From an uncultured Gemmiger sp. (GTDB lineage Bacteria > Bacillota > Clostridia > Oscillospirales > Ruminococcaceae), in the NCBI GenBank assembly GCA_944388245.1, contig CALXIA010000015.1, positions 1-42,648 on the forward strand: a DNA stretch of 42,648 nucleotides, read 5' to 3'. Positions 1-8,412 of this stretch are shown one piece after another (position 1 is the stretch's first letter; the number at the start of each line of letters is the position of its first letter). Position numbers and translations under genes: made by a program. The notes below the pieces were generated by a model. That model worked only from the letters and a program-made list of their open reading frames with translations, had not been told where the DNA came from and did no database searches.

Positions 1-108
1 GCTTCTGAAAATAAAATAACCAAAGATCGTGCCCCGGAGCCGCTTGATGCGCTGACTTCCCATGTGCCGCTTGATGAATCTTCCCCACCAAATGGTGAGG
101 AAGGTTAG
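1..108 (+). CDS. C-terminal end of an unidentified protein (5' truncated by window edge)
   Basis: An open frame runs from the first base to a TAG at 106-108 and encodes 35 residues rich in Pro, Glu, Asp and Ser, ending in NGEEG. A hydrophilic tail of this kind is common at the end of larger mobile-element proteins, but no family can be named from it. A hairpin terminator follows 37 bases later, which supports this being a real gene end. The start lies outside the window. Confidence 0.4.
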   Translation, partial: ASENKITKDRAPEPLDALTSHVPLDESSPPNGEEG

Positions 109-144
109 CGGCGCATGCCAGCGAGATCAAGCGGCTCCTTTTAT

Positions 145-184
145 GCCCATCCGGCTCTCAGGCAGAGTTGGATGGGCGTTTTTG
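145..184 (+). terminator. Rho-independent terminator
   Basis: GCCCATCC (145-152) pairs perfectly with GGATGGGC (170-177), and a run of T follows. It would end the transcript of the truncated gene at the left edge. Confidence 0.75.
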
Positions 185-228
185 CGCCTGGCTGATGCAG
201 AAAAATTTCTCTAAAAATTTTTTTAATT

Positions 229-261
229 CGGACATGAGCTGTCCGCTTTAACCTGTATGAT
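229..261 (+). promoter_or_regulatory. Putative promoter with inverted repeat upstream of the HTH regulator
   Basis: A perfect 6-bp inverted repeat with a 5-base spacer, CGGACA-tgagc-TGTCCG, lies at 229-245. A -10-like TATGAT lies at 256-261. The repeat covers the place where a -35 box would be, and no good -35 is visible. It may therefore be an operator or activator site for the adjacent HTH protein. No binding evidence can be read from sequence. Confidence 0.4.
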
Positions 262-291
262 TCGGCCATGGAGGTGAAAGGGGGTGAGAGT

Positions 292-609
292 GTGAGAATC
301 AACGACCGGCAACAACGGCTCATCAGCCTGCTGAGTCAGCGGCGGAGCGATACCGTTCAAAATCTGGCGATGGAACTTGGCGTCTGTGAACGGACGATCC
401 GCCGGGACATTGAAGAACTCACACTCACTTACCCCCTTGAGACAGTCCGTGGCCGATATGGCGGCGGGGTAAAGATGGCGGACTGGTATTTTCAAGACCG
501 GCCCAAGCTGTCCCCAAAACAAACGGCCCTACTTAAGCGTCTGGCGGCTGGGCTACAAGGCGAGGACCTGGATGAGATGACTCAGATCCTGGCCCGTTTT
601 GCTTCCTAA
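292..609 (+). CDS. DeoR/HTH_11-type DNA-binding protein
   Basis: This encodes about 105 residues. The N-terminal half is a helix-turn-helix of the HTH_11/DeoR type: RQQRLISLLSQRR is followed by the recognition segment CERTIRRDIEEL. The C-terminal half has a short basic helix region ending in LARFAS and no sugar-binding or effector domain, so the protein is a compact DNA-binding regulator. The start is taken as GTG at 292 because GGGGGTGA sits about 7 bases upstream; an ATG at 268 in the same frame has a poorer site. It is the first gene after the terminator and an inverted repeat, which suggests it is a control gene of the mobile element. Its target is unknown. Confidence 0.7.
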   Translation: MRINDRQQRLISLLSQRRSDTVQNLAMELGVCERTIRRDIEELTLTYPLETVRGRYGGGVKMADWYFQDRPKLSPKQTALLKRLAAGLQGEDLDEMTQILARFAS

Positions 610-993
610 AGGAGCGCCTTTGCTCCTTTCCCTTGTACCTTGACAAGTTCATACCAGCAGTACGGATCACCACCGAAACAGCCGAGCATCACACAGCGCG
701 CGCCATGACACTCAGAGCATATGCCCTGGGCCGAGCGAGAACGCCACCCGTGTGGGGCGCTATGGCACACGCCTTCGCATTGACACTGTTTGGGTACATA
801 ATGAGACACCACGCATGGCCTGCGCATAAGACAGGCGGCGCTGCCCTGGAGTTGAAAGCAGTAGAGACTTCAGGTAAAAGCCCGTGCGGCTTCTTGCCGG
901 AAGCCGGTCCGTACTGTTCCCCATCGTCGGGGGGCGAGCCGCAAATACGACGAGTTGAAGAAAGAAAATCAACTGTACAAGGAGATTTTACAA
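610..993. other. Intergenic region with two stem-loops, no confident gene
   Basis: Short open frames exist on both strands (for example a Cys-rich one at 606-827 on the minus strand), but none has a convincing ribosome site or recognisable domain. Two hairpins lie just before the helicase: CGGCTTC/GAAGCCG at 887-906 and CCCC/GGGG at 919-932. They are not followed by T runs, so they look more like a structured leader than a terminator. No clear sigma-70 promoter was found. Confidence 0.4.
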
Positions 994-2922
994 ATGATTA
1001 GTTATCATAACAGGCAGATTACCCACGATGAGATCGACCATATTTTTAAGGACCTCTTCCCAAGCCATGGTATGACAGCCCGGCCCAGCCAGATTGAGTT
1101 GAGCCACAAAATGCTGGAGGCCATGCTACACAACAAAATCGCTCTGAGTGACGCGGGGACAGGGATCGGCAAAACCTATGCCTATCTGGTGGCCGGTGTT
1201 TCTTTTTCCCGTGCATTGAATCGGGAGGGTGTCCCCTTCCACCCCATCCTCGTTTCCACCTCCAGCATCGCACTGCAAACTGCGGTAAAGGAGGAATATA
1301 TCCCGTTTCTCTCCTCTGTCCTTATGGAGAACAAGCTGATCCAGGCCCCCATCCGTGCTGTCATCCGCAAAGGGAAAAGCCACTATGTGTGTGACGAGCG
1401 CCTGTTGCGTCGCTTGCGACAGGTGGATCTGGAGCGTAAAAACCCGCAGGCCGCCCATGCCCTTCTTTCTCTGCGGGATCATCTGGACACAGATCAGGTT
1501 CCCAATCTCAGCCAGTATGATCGGAACCGGGTGTGTGTTCCCCCAGTGTGCGATTGCCGACGGGATAGCTGCAGATACCTCTGTTACATGGATGCATGCA
1601 GCTCAGACCGCTATCTGTTTCAGATCTGCAATCACAACTTGCTACTGGCGGATGCCATCCATCGTGGCAGTGGGCACAAGCCCATTCTGCCGGATACCTG
1701 CGCTTTGGTAGTAGATGAGGCCCACAAACTTCCTGAGACCGCCCGGCAGATGTTTGGTATTACCCTGGCATCCAAGGACATCCGCACTCTAATCCGCACC
1801 CTGCGGGCGGAACGATATCTGCTGGCATCGGAATCCCTGGCTGAGATGGCAGCGGCGCTCCTGGACCTCATGTCCATGCCCCCTGATGACGACCGCCCTT
1901 TTTCGGACTATGTCCGACACATGATCGGACCGGCTCGGACCCTGGCTACCATCCAGAAACAGATCGGCGGGGTTCTGACACCGACCACCAGAAAGGAATT
2001 GGATCGTGTGTCCTCCACCATCCACCTGCTTTTGGAGGAACGCGCCGATCTGGTGTTCTACACCGCAATGGATGACGACGGTAGTACCCTGCTGTGCGCC
2101 TCCATCTCCGACCTGACCTCCCAGCTCCATGCGACACTCTGGTCTCAGAATCAGCCCATCCTTCTTACCTCCGGCACTCTGGCCATAGGTAAGGACTTTT
2201 GTCGTTTCAAAGAGGAGGCTGGCCTCACTGGCAACCCTCGGGTGGAGGAGTCTGTTTCGCCCTCTCCCTTTGATTACCGGAAAAACTGCCTGCTCTATTT
2301 TCCCGCTATGCCGCCCAGGCACCACGAAGCTGATTACTTTGACAAGCTAACTGAGGAGATCCGAACTCTGTTGATCGCCGTCCATGGCCATGCGCTGGTG
2401 CTGTTCACTTCCTATGCGGCCATGTCTGCGGTAAAGGACCGCCTGAAACACCAGCCTCTGCCGTTCCCCCTGTTTACTATGGGCCGCAACACGCCGCACA
2501 CCATGGCCCAGTTTAAGGCGTCTCCCGGAAGTGCCCTGTTTGCCACCGGCGCTGCCTGGGAGGGCTTTGATTTTCCCGGAGACTGCGTCTCCCTGTTGGT
2601 CATCCCTCGCCTACCTTTCCAATATCCGGACGCTTTGCAAGAAAAAAAGAGAGCGGCGTACCCCGACCTCCGCGCCTTTATCCGGGCTGTGGCTGTGCCG
2701 GAGATGCAAATCCGGCTCAAGCAAGGTTTTGGGCGGGCCATCCGCTTAGAGACAGATACTTGTGCCATTGCGGTTCTGGATGAACGAGCGGCCAAAGGCA
2801 GCCGCTATTTCAATGATGTTTGTTCCGCTCTGCCAGAGATGCCTGTGACAAACAGCATCTACGCGGTGGAGCGATTCATTCGGCAAATCAAGAACGAGGA
2901 CTACTTCCGGGAGGTGGCGTAA
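994..2922 (+). CDS. DinG/Rad3-family Fe-S ATP-dependent DNA helicase
   Basis: This is a 642-residue superfamily 2 helicase of the XPD/DinG group, which unwinds DNA 5' to 3' with ATP. Visible motifs are Walker A DAGTGIGKT (residues 53-61), the DEAH box D241-E-A-H244, motif V near ATGAAWEGFDFPG, and motif VI near QGFGRAIRLE, where the family usually has QGxGRlIR. Between motifs I and II is a cysteine cluster (C181, C186, C188, C193, C197, C202) where DinG/XPD proteins bind a 4Fe-4S cluster. ATG at 994 is chosen because AGGAG lies 10 bases upstream; a TTG at 955 is in frame but lacks a site. The next gene overlaps its stop by one base. It is probably element-borne, used for element replication, transfer or conflict. 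Confidence 0.88.
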   Translation: MISYHNRQITHDEIDHIFKDLFPSHGMTARPSQIELSHKMLEAMLHNKIALSDAGTGIGKTYAYLVAGVSFSRALNREGVPFHPILVSTSSIALQTAVKEEYIPFLSSVLMENKLIQAPIRAVIRKGKSHYVCDERLLRRLRQVDLERKNPQAAHALLSLRDHLDTDQVPNLSQYDRNRVCVPPVCDCRRDSCRYLCYMDACSSDRYLFQICNHNLLLADAIHRGSGHKPILPDTCALVVDEAHKLPETARQMFGITLASKDIRTLIRTLRAERYLLASESLAEMAAALLDLMSMPPDDDRPFSDYVRHMIGPARTLATIQKQIGGVLTPTTRKELDRVSSTIHLLLEERADLVFYTAMDDDGSTLLCASISDLTSQLHATLWSQNQPILLTSGTLAIGKDFCRFKEEAGLTGNPRVEESVSPSPFDYRKNCLLYFPAMPPRHHEADYFDKLTEEIRTLLIAVHGHALVLFTSYAAMSAVKDRLKHQPLPFPLFTMGRNTPHTMAQFKASPGSALFATGAAWEGFDFPGDCVSLLVIPRLPFQYPDALQEKKRAAYPDLRAFIRAVAVPEMQIRLKQGFGRAIRLETDTCAIAVLDERAAKGSRYFNDVCSALPEMPVTNSIYAVERFIRQIKNEDYFREVA

Positions 2923-3068
2923 TGGAGATACGAAATGAGCTGCGTTACCGCCTGGCAGTGGCTCTATGGGAGCAAATGGCAGCAGATGGGCTACTTACCA
3001 AAGAAGAACTGGCCAGAGCCAAACAGCTGTCGGCGGAGCGCTACCTCTCCAGAACTGTTTGGGAATAG
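2922..3068 (+). CDS. SHOCT-like small protein (48 aa)
   Basis: The ATG overlaps the stop of the helicase gene (TAATG), so translation is probably coupled. The peptide has the pattern of a SHOCT domain: a hydrophobic helix LWEQMAADGLLTKEEL followed by AKQLSAERY, the 'G-hydrophobic-hydrophobic-T-x-E-E' turn typical of that family. SHOCT-like small proteins often sit directly before serine recombinase genes in clostridial elements. A role as an oligomerisation or accessory peptide for the recombinases is inference. Confidence 0.65.
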   Translation: MEIRNELRYRLAVALWEQMAADGLLTKEELARAKQLSAERYLSRTVWE

Positions 3069-3141
3069 TGCTGGATATTCCCGCAGGTGTGTGATATGGT
3101 TTCGTTGCCAAAAAGGATGAAAAATAGGAGGCAAGTAACAA

Positions 3142-4689
3142 ATGGCGAAAGTACAAGTAATCCCGCCCAAGGCAGCGAGACCAGACACCCTGCGGGTGGC
3201 CGCCTACTGCCGAGTCAGTTCTGACTCTGAGGACCAGCTCCATTCCTATGCCGCCCAGATCAGAGCCTACACCCAGGCGATCAACGCCCATGATGGCTGG
3301 GAATTGGTGGACATCTATGCGGATGAGGGCCTGACTGGCACCCGAATGGACAAGCGCGAGGACTTCAACCGCCTGATGGCAGACTGCCGGAAGGGCAAGA
3401 TCGATAAGATCGTGGTCAAGTCTATCTCCCGATTTGCCCGGAATACCCGTGACTGTCTCGCCACCTTGCGGGAACTTTCCTCACTGGGTGTGACCGTCAG
3501 GTTTGAAAAAGAGAATATCGACACCGGAACGCTCACCTCAGAACTGATGGTGAGCGTTTCCGCTTCTCTGGCGCAGGAGGAATCCATCTCCATCTCCAAA
3601 AACCAGCGCATGAGTTATCAGCGGCGCATGGAACGCGGGGAGTTTATTACCTGCTCCGCACCATTTGGATACCAAATCGTTGATGGTAAGAATCTTGCAA
3701 TCGTAGAGGAACAAGCGGAGATTGTCAAATGGATTTTTGCGGCCTATCTGAAGGGCCGCAGCTCAGAATGGATTGCCCAGGAGTTAAGTGAGAATGGGCC
3801 TGCCCCCATTCATGGTGGACAAGTGTGGCATCAACAGACCATTCGAAAAATATTAACAAATGAAAAATATATCGGGGATGCACTTTGCCAGAAAACCTTT
3901 ACAACGAGCACGTTTCCATTCAACAGGAAAATAAACCAAGGTGAGGCAGATCAATACTATGTGGAGCACACCCATCCCGCCATCATCAGCTATGAGGACT
4001 TTCAGAAAGTTCAGGAACTGCTGAAACGGCGGTCAGAGCGAAAGCCAATTTCACATGAGCATTCACCGCTTGCACAAAAAATCGTCTGCGGGCAATGTGG
4101 GACACTTTATCTCCGGCGGATCTCCAAAGCTGGATATGTTGCTTGGGTATGCCGTAAGCATGACAGAAAGGCCGCAGACTGCCCCAATGGCAGGATCAGT
4201 GAGAGCAGCATTTATACAGCCTTCCTTCGGATGTACCACAAACTACGGTCACATGATGGCATTGTGCTGGGACCTGTGTTGAAGCAGATGGATGCCCTCT
4301 CAGATGCCCTTCATCGTAGTAATCCTGCTATGCTGGCAGTTAACACCGCCATCGCTGTGGCTTCTGAGCAAAGCTACCACCTCACCCAACTGCACACAGC
4401 AGGGCTTCTGGACGCAGCCGCCTTGTCCACAAAGCAGGCGGAGATCAACTCCAAGTTATCGGAACTCCGCCGGGAGCGACGGAAACTGTTGTGCAACGAG
4501 GATATGGATGAACAGGTGGATAGGATTCGCATAACCATAGACACCATCCGAAATGGGCCAGAAACCCTATCCAGATTTGACGAATCTTTGTTTACCAAGC
4601 TGGTGGAACGGATCATTGTAGATACTCGGGATACCATCCGATTCCAATTGTGTGGTGGGCTCGAATTTCAAGAAACATTGGAGGTGTAA
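3142..4689 (+). CDS. Large serine recombinase (first of three)
   Basis: This 515-residue site-specific recombinase has the resolvase catalytic domain at about 17-160, with AYCRVSSDSE containing the likely nucleophile S26, the YADEGLTGT segment and the KSISRFARNT motif. A recombinase domain (about 170-300) follows, with the typical TNEKYIGDAL segment. Then comes a zinc ribbon (CGQC, with later cysteines in WVC and DCP) and a C-terminal coiled coil. The ribosome site AGGAGG is at about 3127. Only 3 bases separate its stop from the next recombinase gene. The family integrates and excises phages and transposons by double-strand exchange through a phosphoserine link; here it presumably mobilises the left-hand element. 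Confidence 0.95.
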   Translation: MAKVQVIPPKAARPDTLRVAAYCRVSSDSEDQLHSYAAQIRAYTQAINAHDGWELVDIYADEGLTGTRMDKREDFNRLMADCRKGKIDKIVVKSISRFARNTRDCLATLRELSSLGVTVRFEKENIDTGTLTSELMVSVSASLAQEESISISKNQRMSYQRRMERGEFITCSAPFGYQIVDGKNLAIVEEQAEIVKWIFAAYLKGRSSEWIAQELSENGPAPIHGGQVWHQQTIRKILTNEKYIGDALCQKTFTTSTFPFNRKINQGEADQYYVEHTHPAIISYEDFQKVQELLKRRSERKPISHEHSPLAQKIVCGQCGTLYLRRISKAGYVAWVCRKHDRKAADCPNGRISESSIYTAFLRMYHKLRSHDGIVLGPVLKQMDALSDALHRSNPAMLAVNTAIAVASEQSYHLTQLHTAGLLDAAALSTKQAEINSKLSELRRERRKLLCNEDMDEQVDRIRITIDTIRNGPETLSRFDESLFTKLVERIIVDTRDTIRFQLCGGLEFQETLEV

Positions 4690-4692
4690 GCA

Positions 4693-5469
4693 ATGGCCAA
4701 TCGAAAAATATTGTATGGCTACCTAATCACACATGGAGAGCTGCTCATTCGAGAGGATGAGTGCATGATTGTTCAGAATGTCTATACCTCCTACCTGGCC
4801 GGACTATCTTATCAATCTCTGGCGGACCGATTGAACGCAGACGGCATTCCCTTCTTCCAGGAGTCGCCACTTTGGAACAAGCACAAGATCAAGCGGATGC
4901 TGGAAAATCCCCGCTATACTGGGAAAGACGGATACCCCACCATCATTGACCAAGATACCTTCCAGCAAGTACAGGAAAAGATCGCGGAAAAGACAAGAGG
5001 GCAGCTTCCACATCGAACGGATATGGATCGTCTGTGGCCAAAGCTGCGGAGCGGATGCTGTCATGACCGTCTGTTTCGAACTGGCGGTCCGAGTGGGCGC
5101 ACCGGAAAAGTCCGTCTGAGATGTTCCGCCTGCGGAAGCACATTTGCGGTAGGAAAGGAGGAGCTGCTTGCGCAGACGGCACGACAGCTTGCGGCACACG
5201 AAAAGCCTGTATGCAAGCCATACGCGCCCTCTGCGGAGGCCGTCCGTCTGGCCAATGCCATTGACCGGGTTCTGGAACAACCAGGAGACGGGAAAGAGGC
5301 AATTTCCTGCATCCTGCGAGGGGCATCCGCTCGATATGCCTGCTGTGATGATAGTATGGCTGCATGGGAAGATCAGGAACGAACCGAACAAATAAATTGG
5401 GGGCGTTTCGAGCAGATCGTCTCCCACATTACGATTGGAACAGATGGCACAGCAACTGTACACTTCTAA
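4693..5469 (+). CDS. Recombinase-domain protein lacking the catalytic resolvase domain
   Basis: This 258-residue protein starts directly with the DNA-binding recombinase domain: LYGYLI, then YLAGLSYQSLADRLN and NPRYTGKDGYP. A zinc-ribbon part follows (CC at about 119-120 and CSAC near 143-146). It has no RVS serine motif or resolvase fold, so it cannot cut DNA by the family mechanism. It sits 3 bases after the first recombinase and 24 bases before the next, so the three are co-expressed. It is probably a DNA-binding partner, such as a directionality or synapsis factor, and not debris, because the frame is intact and has its own ribosome site. Confidence 0.8.
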   Translation: MANRKILYGYLITHGELLIREDECMIVQNVYTSYLAGLSYQSLADRLNADGIPFFQESPLWNKHKIKRMLENPRYTGKDGYPTIIDQDTFQQVQEKIAEKTRGQLPHRTDMDRLWPKLRSGCCHDRLFRTGGPSGRTGKVRLRCSACGSTFAVGKEELLAQTARQLAAHEKPVCKPYAPSAEAVRLANAIDRVLEQPGDGKEAISCILRGASARYACCDDSMAAWEDQERTEQINWGRFEQIVSHITIGTDGTATVHF

Positions 5470-5493
5470 AGCAATAATAGGAGGAATCTTATC

Positions 5494-7131
5494 ATGGAAC
5501 AGGCAACTATGGAACGCACAGTCCGTCACATCCCCGCCTCAAGGCCCAAGGCAGCGGGTGCAAAAACACGTCTTCACGGTAGGCAGCGCGTGGCGGCCTA
5601 TTGCCGCGTCAGCACCGACAGCGAGGAACAGATCAACAGCTATGACGCTCAGAAAGCATACTACACGCAGAAGATTGAGGAGTCCCCAGAGTGGGAACTG
5701 GCAGGCATCTTTGCAGATGAGGGCATCACCGGAACCAGCATGAAAAAGCGAAAAGAGTTCAATCGGATGATCACCGCCTGCAAACGTGGCAGCATCGACC
5801 TCATTCTCACGAAGTCTCTCTCCCGCTTCGCCCGAAATACAGTAGACTGCTTGGAGACTGTGCGGATGCTGAAAGCCAGAGGGATCGGGGTTATCTTCGA
5901 AAAAGAGAACATCAATACCCTCACAGAGTCCAGCGAATTCCTCATCACCCTGTTCAGCGGATTTGCCCAGGCCGAGAGTGAATCACTCAGTGCCAATATC
6001 CAGCTGGGTATCCGGATGGCAATGAAAGAAGGAAAAGTCAACTTCCACTACAAGTCCATGCTGGGCTACCAGCGAGGAGCAGACGGCAAGCCGGAGATCG
6101 TGCTGGAGGAGGCCGAGGTGGTGCGGCGGATCTACCGGCGATACCTGGAGGGATGCAGCGAGGGCCAGATCCAGAGAGAACTTACCCAGGATGGGATCGC
6201 CACCGCAAAGGGTGTCAAAGCATGGTCCCATCAAATCGTTCATAACATCCTCACCAACGAAAAGTATGCGGGAGATGCCCTGCTGCAAAAGACCTTCACC
6301 ACAGACTGCATCAGCAAGACGGTCAAGAAAAATACCGGCGAGTTGCCGCAGTATTACATCAAGGACAACCATCCTGCCATCATTCCGCGGGACATCTACC
6401 AGCGGGTGCAGGAGGAGATGGCACGGCGGACCAGCAAGCGGAAGATCCTGCAGAAAAGTGGAAAAACAGAACAGGGCAAGTATTCTGCCAAATATGCTCT
6501 CAGTGAGCGACTGGTTTGTGGGGAGTGTGGTTCCCCATATAAGCGGTGTACCTGGGCCAGGAATGGCGTCAAACGGATCGTCTGGCGGTGCGTCTCCCGA
6601 TTGGAGTTCGGGAAAAAATACTGCCATGAATCGCCTTCCATAGTGGAGGACAAGCTGCATACTGCCATTCTCACGGCACTCAACCGGGTAGTCGAAGCAA
6701 GCAATGGCCTACAGGATGAACTTGTGGAAACGCTGCAAATGGTATGTGTCCCAGAAGGGAATGGTGACGACCTGTTAGAATTGGAGCACAAACTGGAAGC
6801 ACTGACTACACGGCAGAACGCACTGTTGGATCTGGCATTGGCCAATATGGAGGACCTGACGATAACAGAGCAGCTCAAGGCCCTGCTGGAAGAAAAGCAG
6901 CTCCTACAGACCCGGATCGATGCGGCGAAGAAGGAGGCGGTCAACAGGATCAGCGAGGACTCACGTATGGCAGAGTTAACAGCTTACCTGGCGGAACACC
7001 TCAGTGGCTTCCAACAGTATGATGATGGAATCGTTCGGCAGTTGGTTGAGAAGATCACCGTAGTCGACACGGAAACGATCCGGATCAAATTTCGATACAG
7101 CAATGTAGAGATCGAGCAGACCGTGTGCTAA
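5494..7131 (+). CDS. Large serine recombinase (third of the cluster)
   Basis: This 545-residue serine recombinase has a basic N-terminal extension of about 30 residues. The resolvase domain follows with AYCRVSTDSE (likely nucleophile S40), FADEGITGTSMKKRKEF and KSLSRFARNT. Next come the recombinase domain (LTNEKYAGDALLQKTF), a zinc ribbon (CGECG with later cysteines) and a long C-terminal helical region. It resembles the first recombinase but is clearly diverged from it. The ribosome site AGGAGG is just upstream. The metallophosphoesterase gene begins 24 bases after its stop, probably in the same transcript. Confidence 0.95.
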   Translation: MEQATMERTVRHIPASRPKAAGAKTRLHGRQRVAAYCRVSTDSEEQINSYDAQKAYYTQKIEESPEWELAGIFADEGITGTSMKKRKEFNRMITACKRGSIDLILTKSLSRFARNTVDCLETVRMLKARGIGVIFEKENINTLTESSEFLITLFSGFAQAESESLSANIQLGIRMAMKEGKVNFHYKSMLGYQRGADGKPEIVLEEAEVVRRIYRRYLEGCSEGQIQRELTQDGIATAKGVKAWSHQIVHNILTNEKYAGDALLQKTFTTDCISKTVKKNTGELPQYYIKDNHPAIIPRDIYQRVQEEMARRTSKRKILQKSGKTEQGKYSAKYALSERLVCGECGSPYKRCTWARNGVKRIVWRCVSRLEFGKKYCHESPSIVEDKLHTAILTALNRVVEASNGLQDELVETLQMVCVPEGNGDDLLELEHKLEALTTRQNALLDLALANMEDLTITEQLKALLEEKQLLQTRIDAAKKEAVNRISEDSRMAELTAYLAEHLSGFQQYDDGIVRQLVEKITVVDTETIRIKFRYSNVEIEQTVC

Positions 7132-7155
7132 AATGGAAACAAGGAGCAACTACTT

Positions 7156-7905
7156 ATGGAAATTTTTATTACAGGAGATACACACGGAGATTTCCGCCGG
7201 TTTCGGCCTGACATCTTCTACGAACAGGAATGTATGACCAAGGAGGACCTGGTTCTGGTTTGCGGAGACTTTGGTGGGATATGGCATGGTGACCCACGGG
7301 ACGATGCAGGACTGGACTGGCTGGAGGACCGACCATACACCACCGCCTTCGTGCTCGGGAACCACGAAAACTATGACGCTTACAAAGGTTACCCCAAGGA
7401 GGAGTGGCATGGCGGACAGATCCAAAGGATACGTCCCTCCGTTTTGCACCTCATGCGGGGCCAGGTATATGAGCTCAACGGCAAGAAGTTTTTTACCATG
7501 GGCGGTGCTTCCTCCCATGATATCCAGGACGGTATCCTGGAACCGGACGATCCCAACTTCGAGGAAAAGTTCCAACAACTCGAACAGCTCGGTGCCCTGT
7601 TCCGTGTGAACCATCGTTCCTGGTGGGCCGAGGAACTGCCCGACAAGGCAGAGTATCTGGAGGCCAAGGCAAATCTGGAGCGTGTCCACTGGAATGTGGA
7701 TTACATCATCAGCCACTGCTGCCCATCCACCATACAGGATGTGTTCAGCGGAGGAATGTTCAAAAAAGACACATTGACGGACTTCTTCGATGAAGTCCGC
7801 CAGAGATGTACCTTCCGGTATTGGTTCTTCGGCCACTACCACGGCAACATGGTGATCGAGGAAAAATATGCTATGCTATATGAGCAGATCATAAGGCTGA
7901 AGTAA
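7156..7905 (+). CDS. Calcineurin-like metallophosphoesterase
   Basis: The 249-residue protein has the full metal-binding motif set of the calcineurin-like fold: D8-T-H10 in GDTHGD, GDFGG at 37-41, GNHE at 68-71, a histidine in IISHCCP and GHYHG near the C-terminus. It should be a two-metal phosphoesterase; the substrate is not evident. The start has AAGGAG upstream. It closes the recombinase transcript and is followed by a strong terminator. Such genes are frequent cargo of clostridial integrative elements. A role in signalling-nucleotide or nucleic-acid turnover is possible but unproven. Confidence 0.88.
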   Translation: MEIFITGDTHGDFRRFRPDIFYEQECMTKEDLVLVCGDFGGIWHGDPRDDAGLDWLEDRPYTTAFVLGNHENYDAYKGYPKEEWHGGQIQRIRPSVLHLMRGQVYELNGKKFFTMGGASSHDIQDGILEPDDPNFEEKFQQLEQLGALFRVNHRSWWAEELPDKAEYLEAKANLERVHWNVDYIISHCCPSTIQDVFSGGMFKKDTLTDFFDEVRQRCTFRYWFFGHYHGNMVIEEKYAMLYEQIIRLK

Positions 7906-7908
7906 GAC

Positions 7909-7940
7909 AAAGGGCTGTGCTGCGCACGGCCCTTTCTTTG
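7909..7940 (+). terminator. Rho-independent terminator after the metallophosphoesterase
   Basis: AAAGGGC-t-GTGC pairs with GCAC-g-GCCCTTT across a TGC loop, followed by T-rich sequence. It begins four bases after the stop codon. Confidence 0.8.
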
Positions 7941-8112
7941 TTCCTTTTCACAGCCAGCTTTGTCAGTATGGGGGTTCGGAAATGGTTTGAAAAAAGCGCA
8001 GAAAAGCAAAAATATAAATTGCGCAAAACCTCAAATCCATTGGGCCGCAAGGCTTTTCCGGGTGCATCTTTTTCGGCAACAAAAGACAGACAAAAGGCTG
8101 GTAAAACAGCCG

Positions 8113-8157
8113 AAAAACCGCGTAGTTAAGCCGTTTTTGGCCGCTACGCGGTTTTTT
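8113..8157 (+). terminator. Second strong terminator-like hairpin
   Basis: AAAAACCGCGTAG (8113-8125) pairs with CTACGCGGTTTTT (8144-8156), leaving an 18-base loop and a T run. No gene lies directly upstream, so it may be a back-up stop or an insulator near the element end. Confidence 0.65.
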
Positions 8158-8190
8158 CTTTTTCTCCGTCAAATTGCCCTGGCAAATTTT

Positions 8191-8226
8191 TTGTCGAAAA
8201 ATTTGTCGAAAATTATTTTTGTCGAA
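8191..8226. repeat. Three direct copies of TTGTCGAA
   Basis: TTGTCGAA occurs at 8191-8198, 8203-8210 and 8219-8226, in AT-rich sequence between two terminator hairpins. Copies start 12 and 16 bases apart. They could be protein-binding sites, for example recombinase or excision-factor arm sites, but they may also arise from low-complexity sequence. Confidence 0.45.
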
Positions 8227-8238
8227 CAGACACACAAA

Positions 8239-8272
8239 AAGCAGGCCGTAGTTTTACCACTACGGCCTGCTT
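8239..8272. terminator. Bidirectional terminator with a perfect 14-bp stem
   Basis: AAGCAGGCCGTAGT (8239-8252) pairs with ACTACGGCCTGCTT (8259-8272) over a 6-base loop. It lies between rightward genes ending near 7905 and the leftward DUF262 gene, so it can serve both directions. Confidence 0.7.
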
Positions 8273-8286
8273 CTATTAGTTCGTTT

Positions 8287-8412
8287 TTATTCTCTCTCGC
8301 ACAAACGATTTTCAATATAGCTTACATCTTTTCCGTTTACATTATCTGGATTGCCAGTGGGCACTCCTTTTAAGAAGCCGTTCGTATTGTGCCTGACACG
8401 AGTATAAACAAT
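8287..8412 (-). other. Open frame after the DUF262 gene, possible gene remnant
   Basis: On the minus strand an open frame runs through the DUF262 stop in another phase and ends at a TAA at 8287-8289. It encodes about 40 residues including RHNTNGFLKGVPTGN and VSYIENRLCERE. The composition looks protein-like, but there is no start codon with a ribosome site. It is either a remnant of a former gene tail or chance. Confidence 0.25.

Noticed and set aside
606-827. Cys-rich 73-residue frame on the minus strand
   Set aside because: It has several cysteines but no ribosome site, and the spacing fits no zinc finger that I know.
841-960. Possible group II intron domain or riboswitch
   Set aside because: Short hairpins exist, but the conserved group II domain V sequence and any known riboswitch core are absent.
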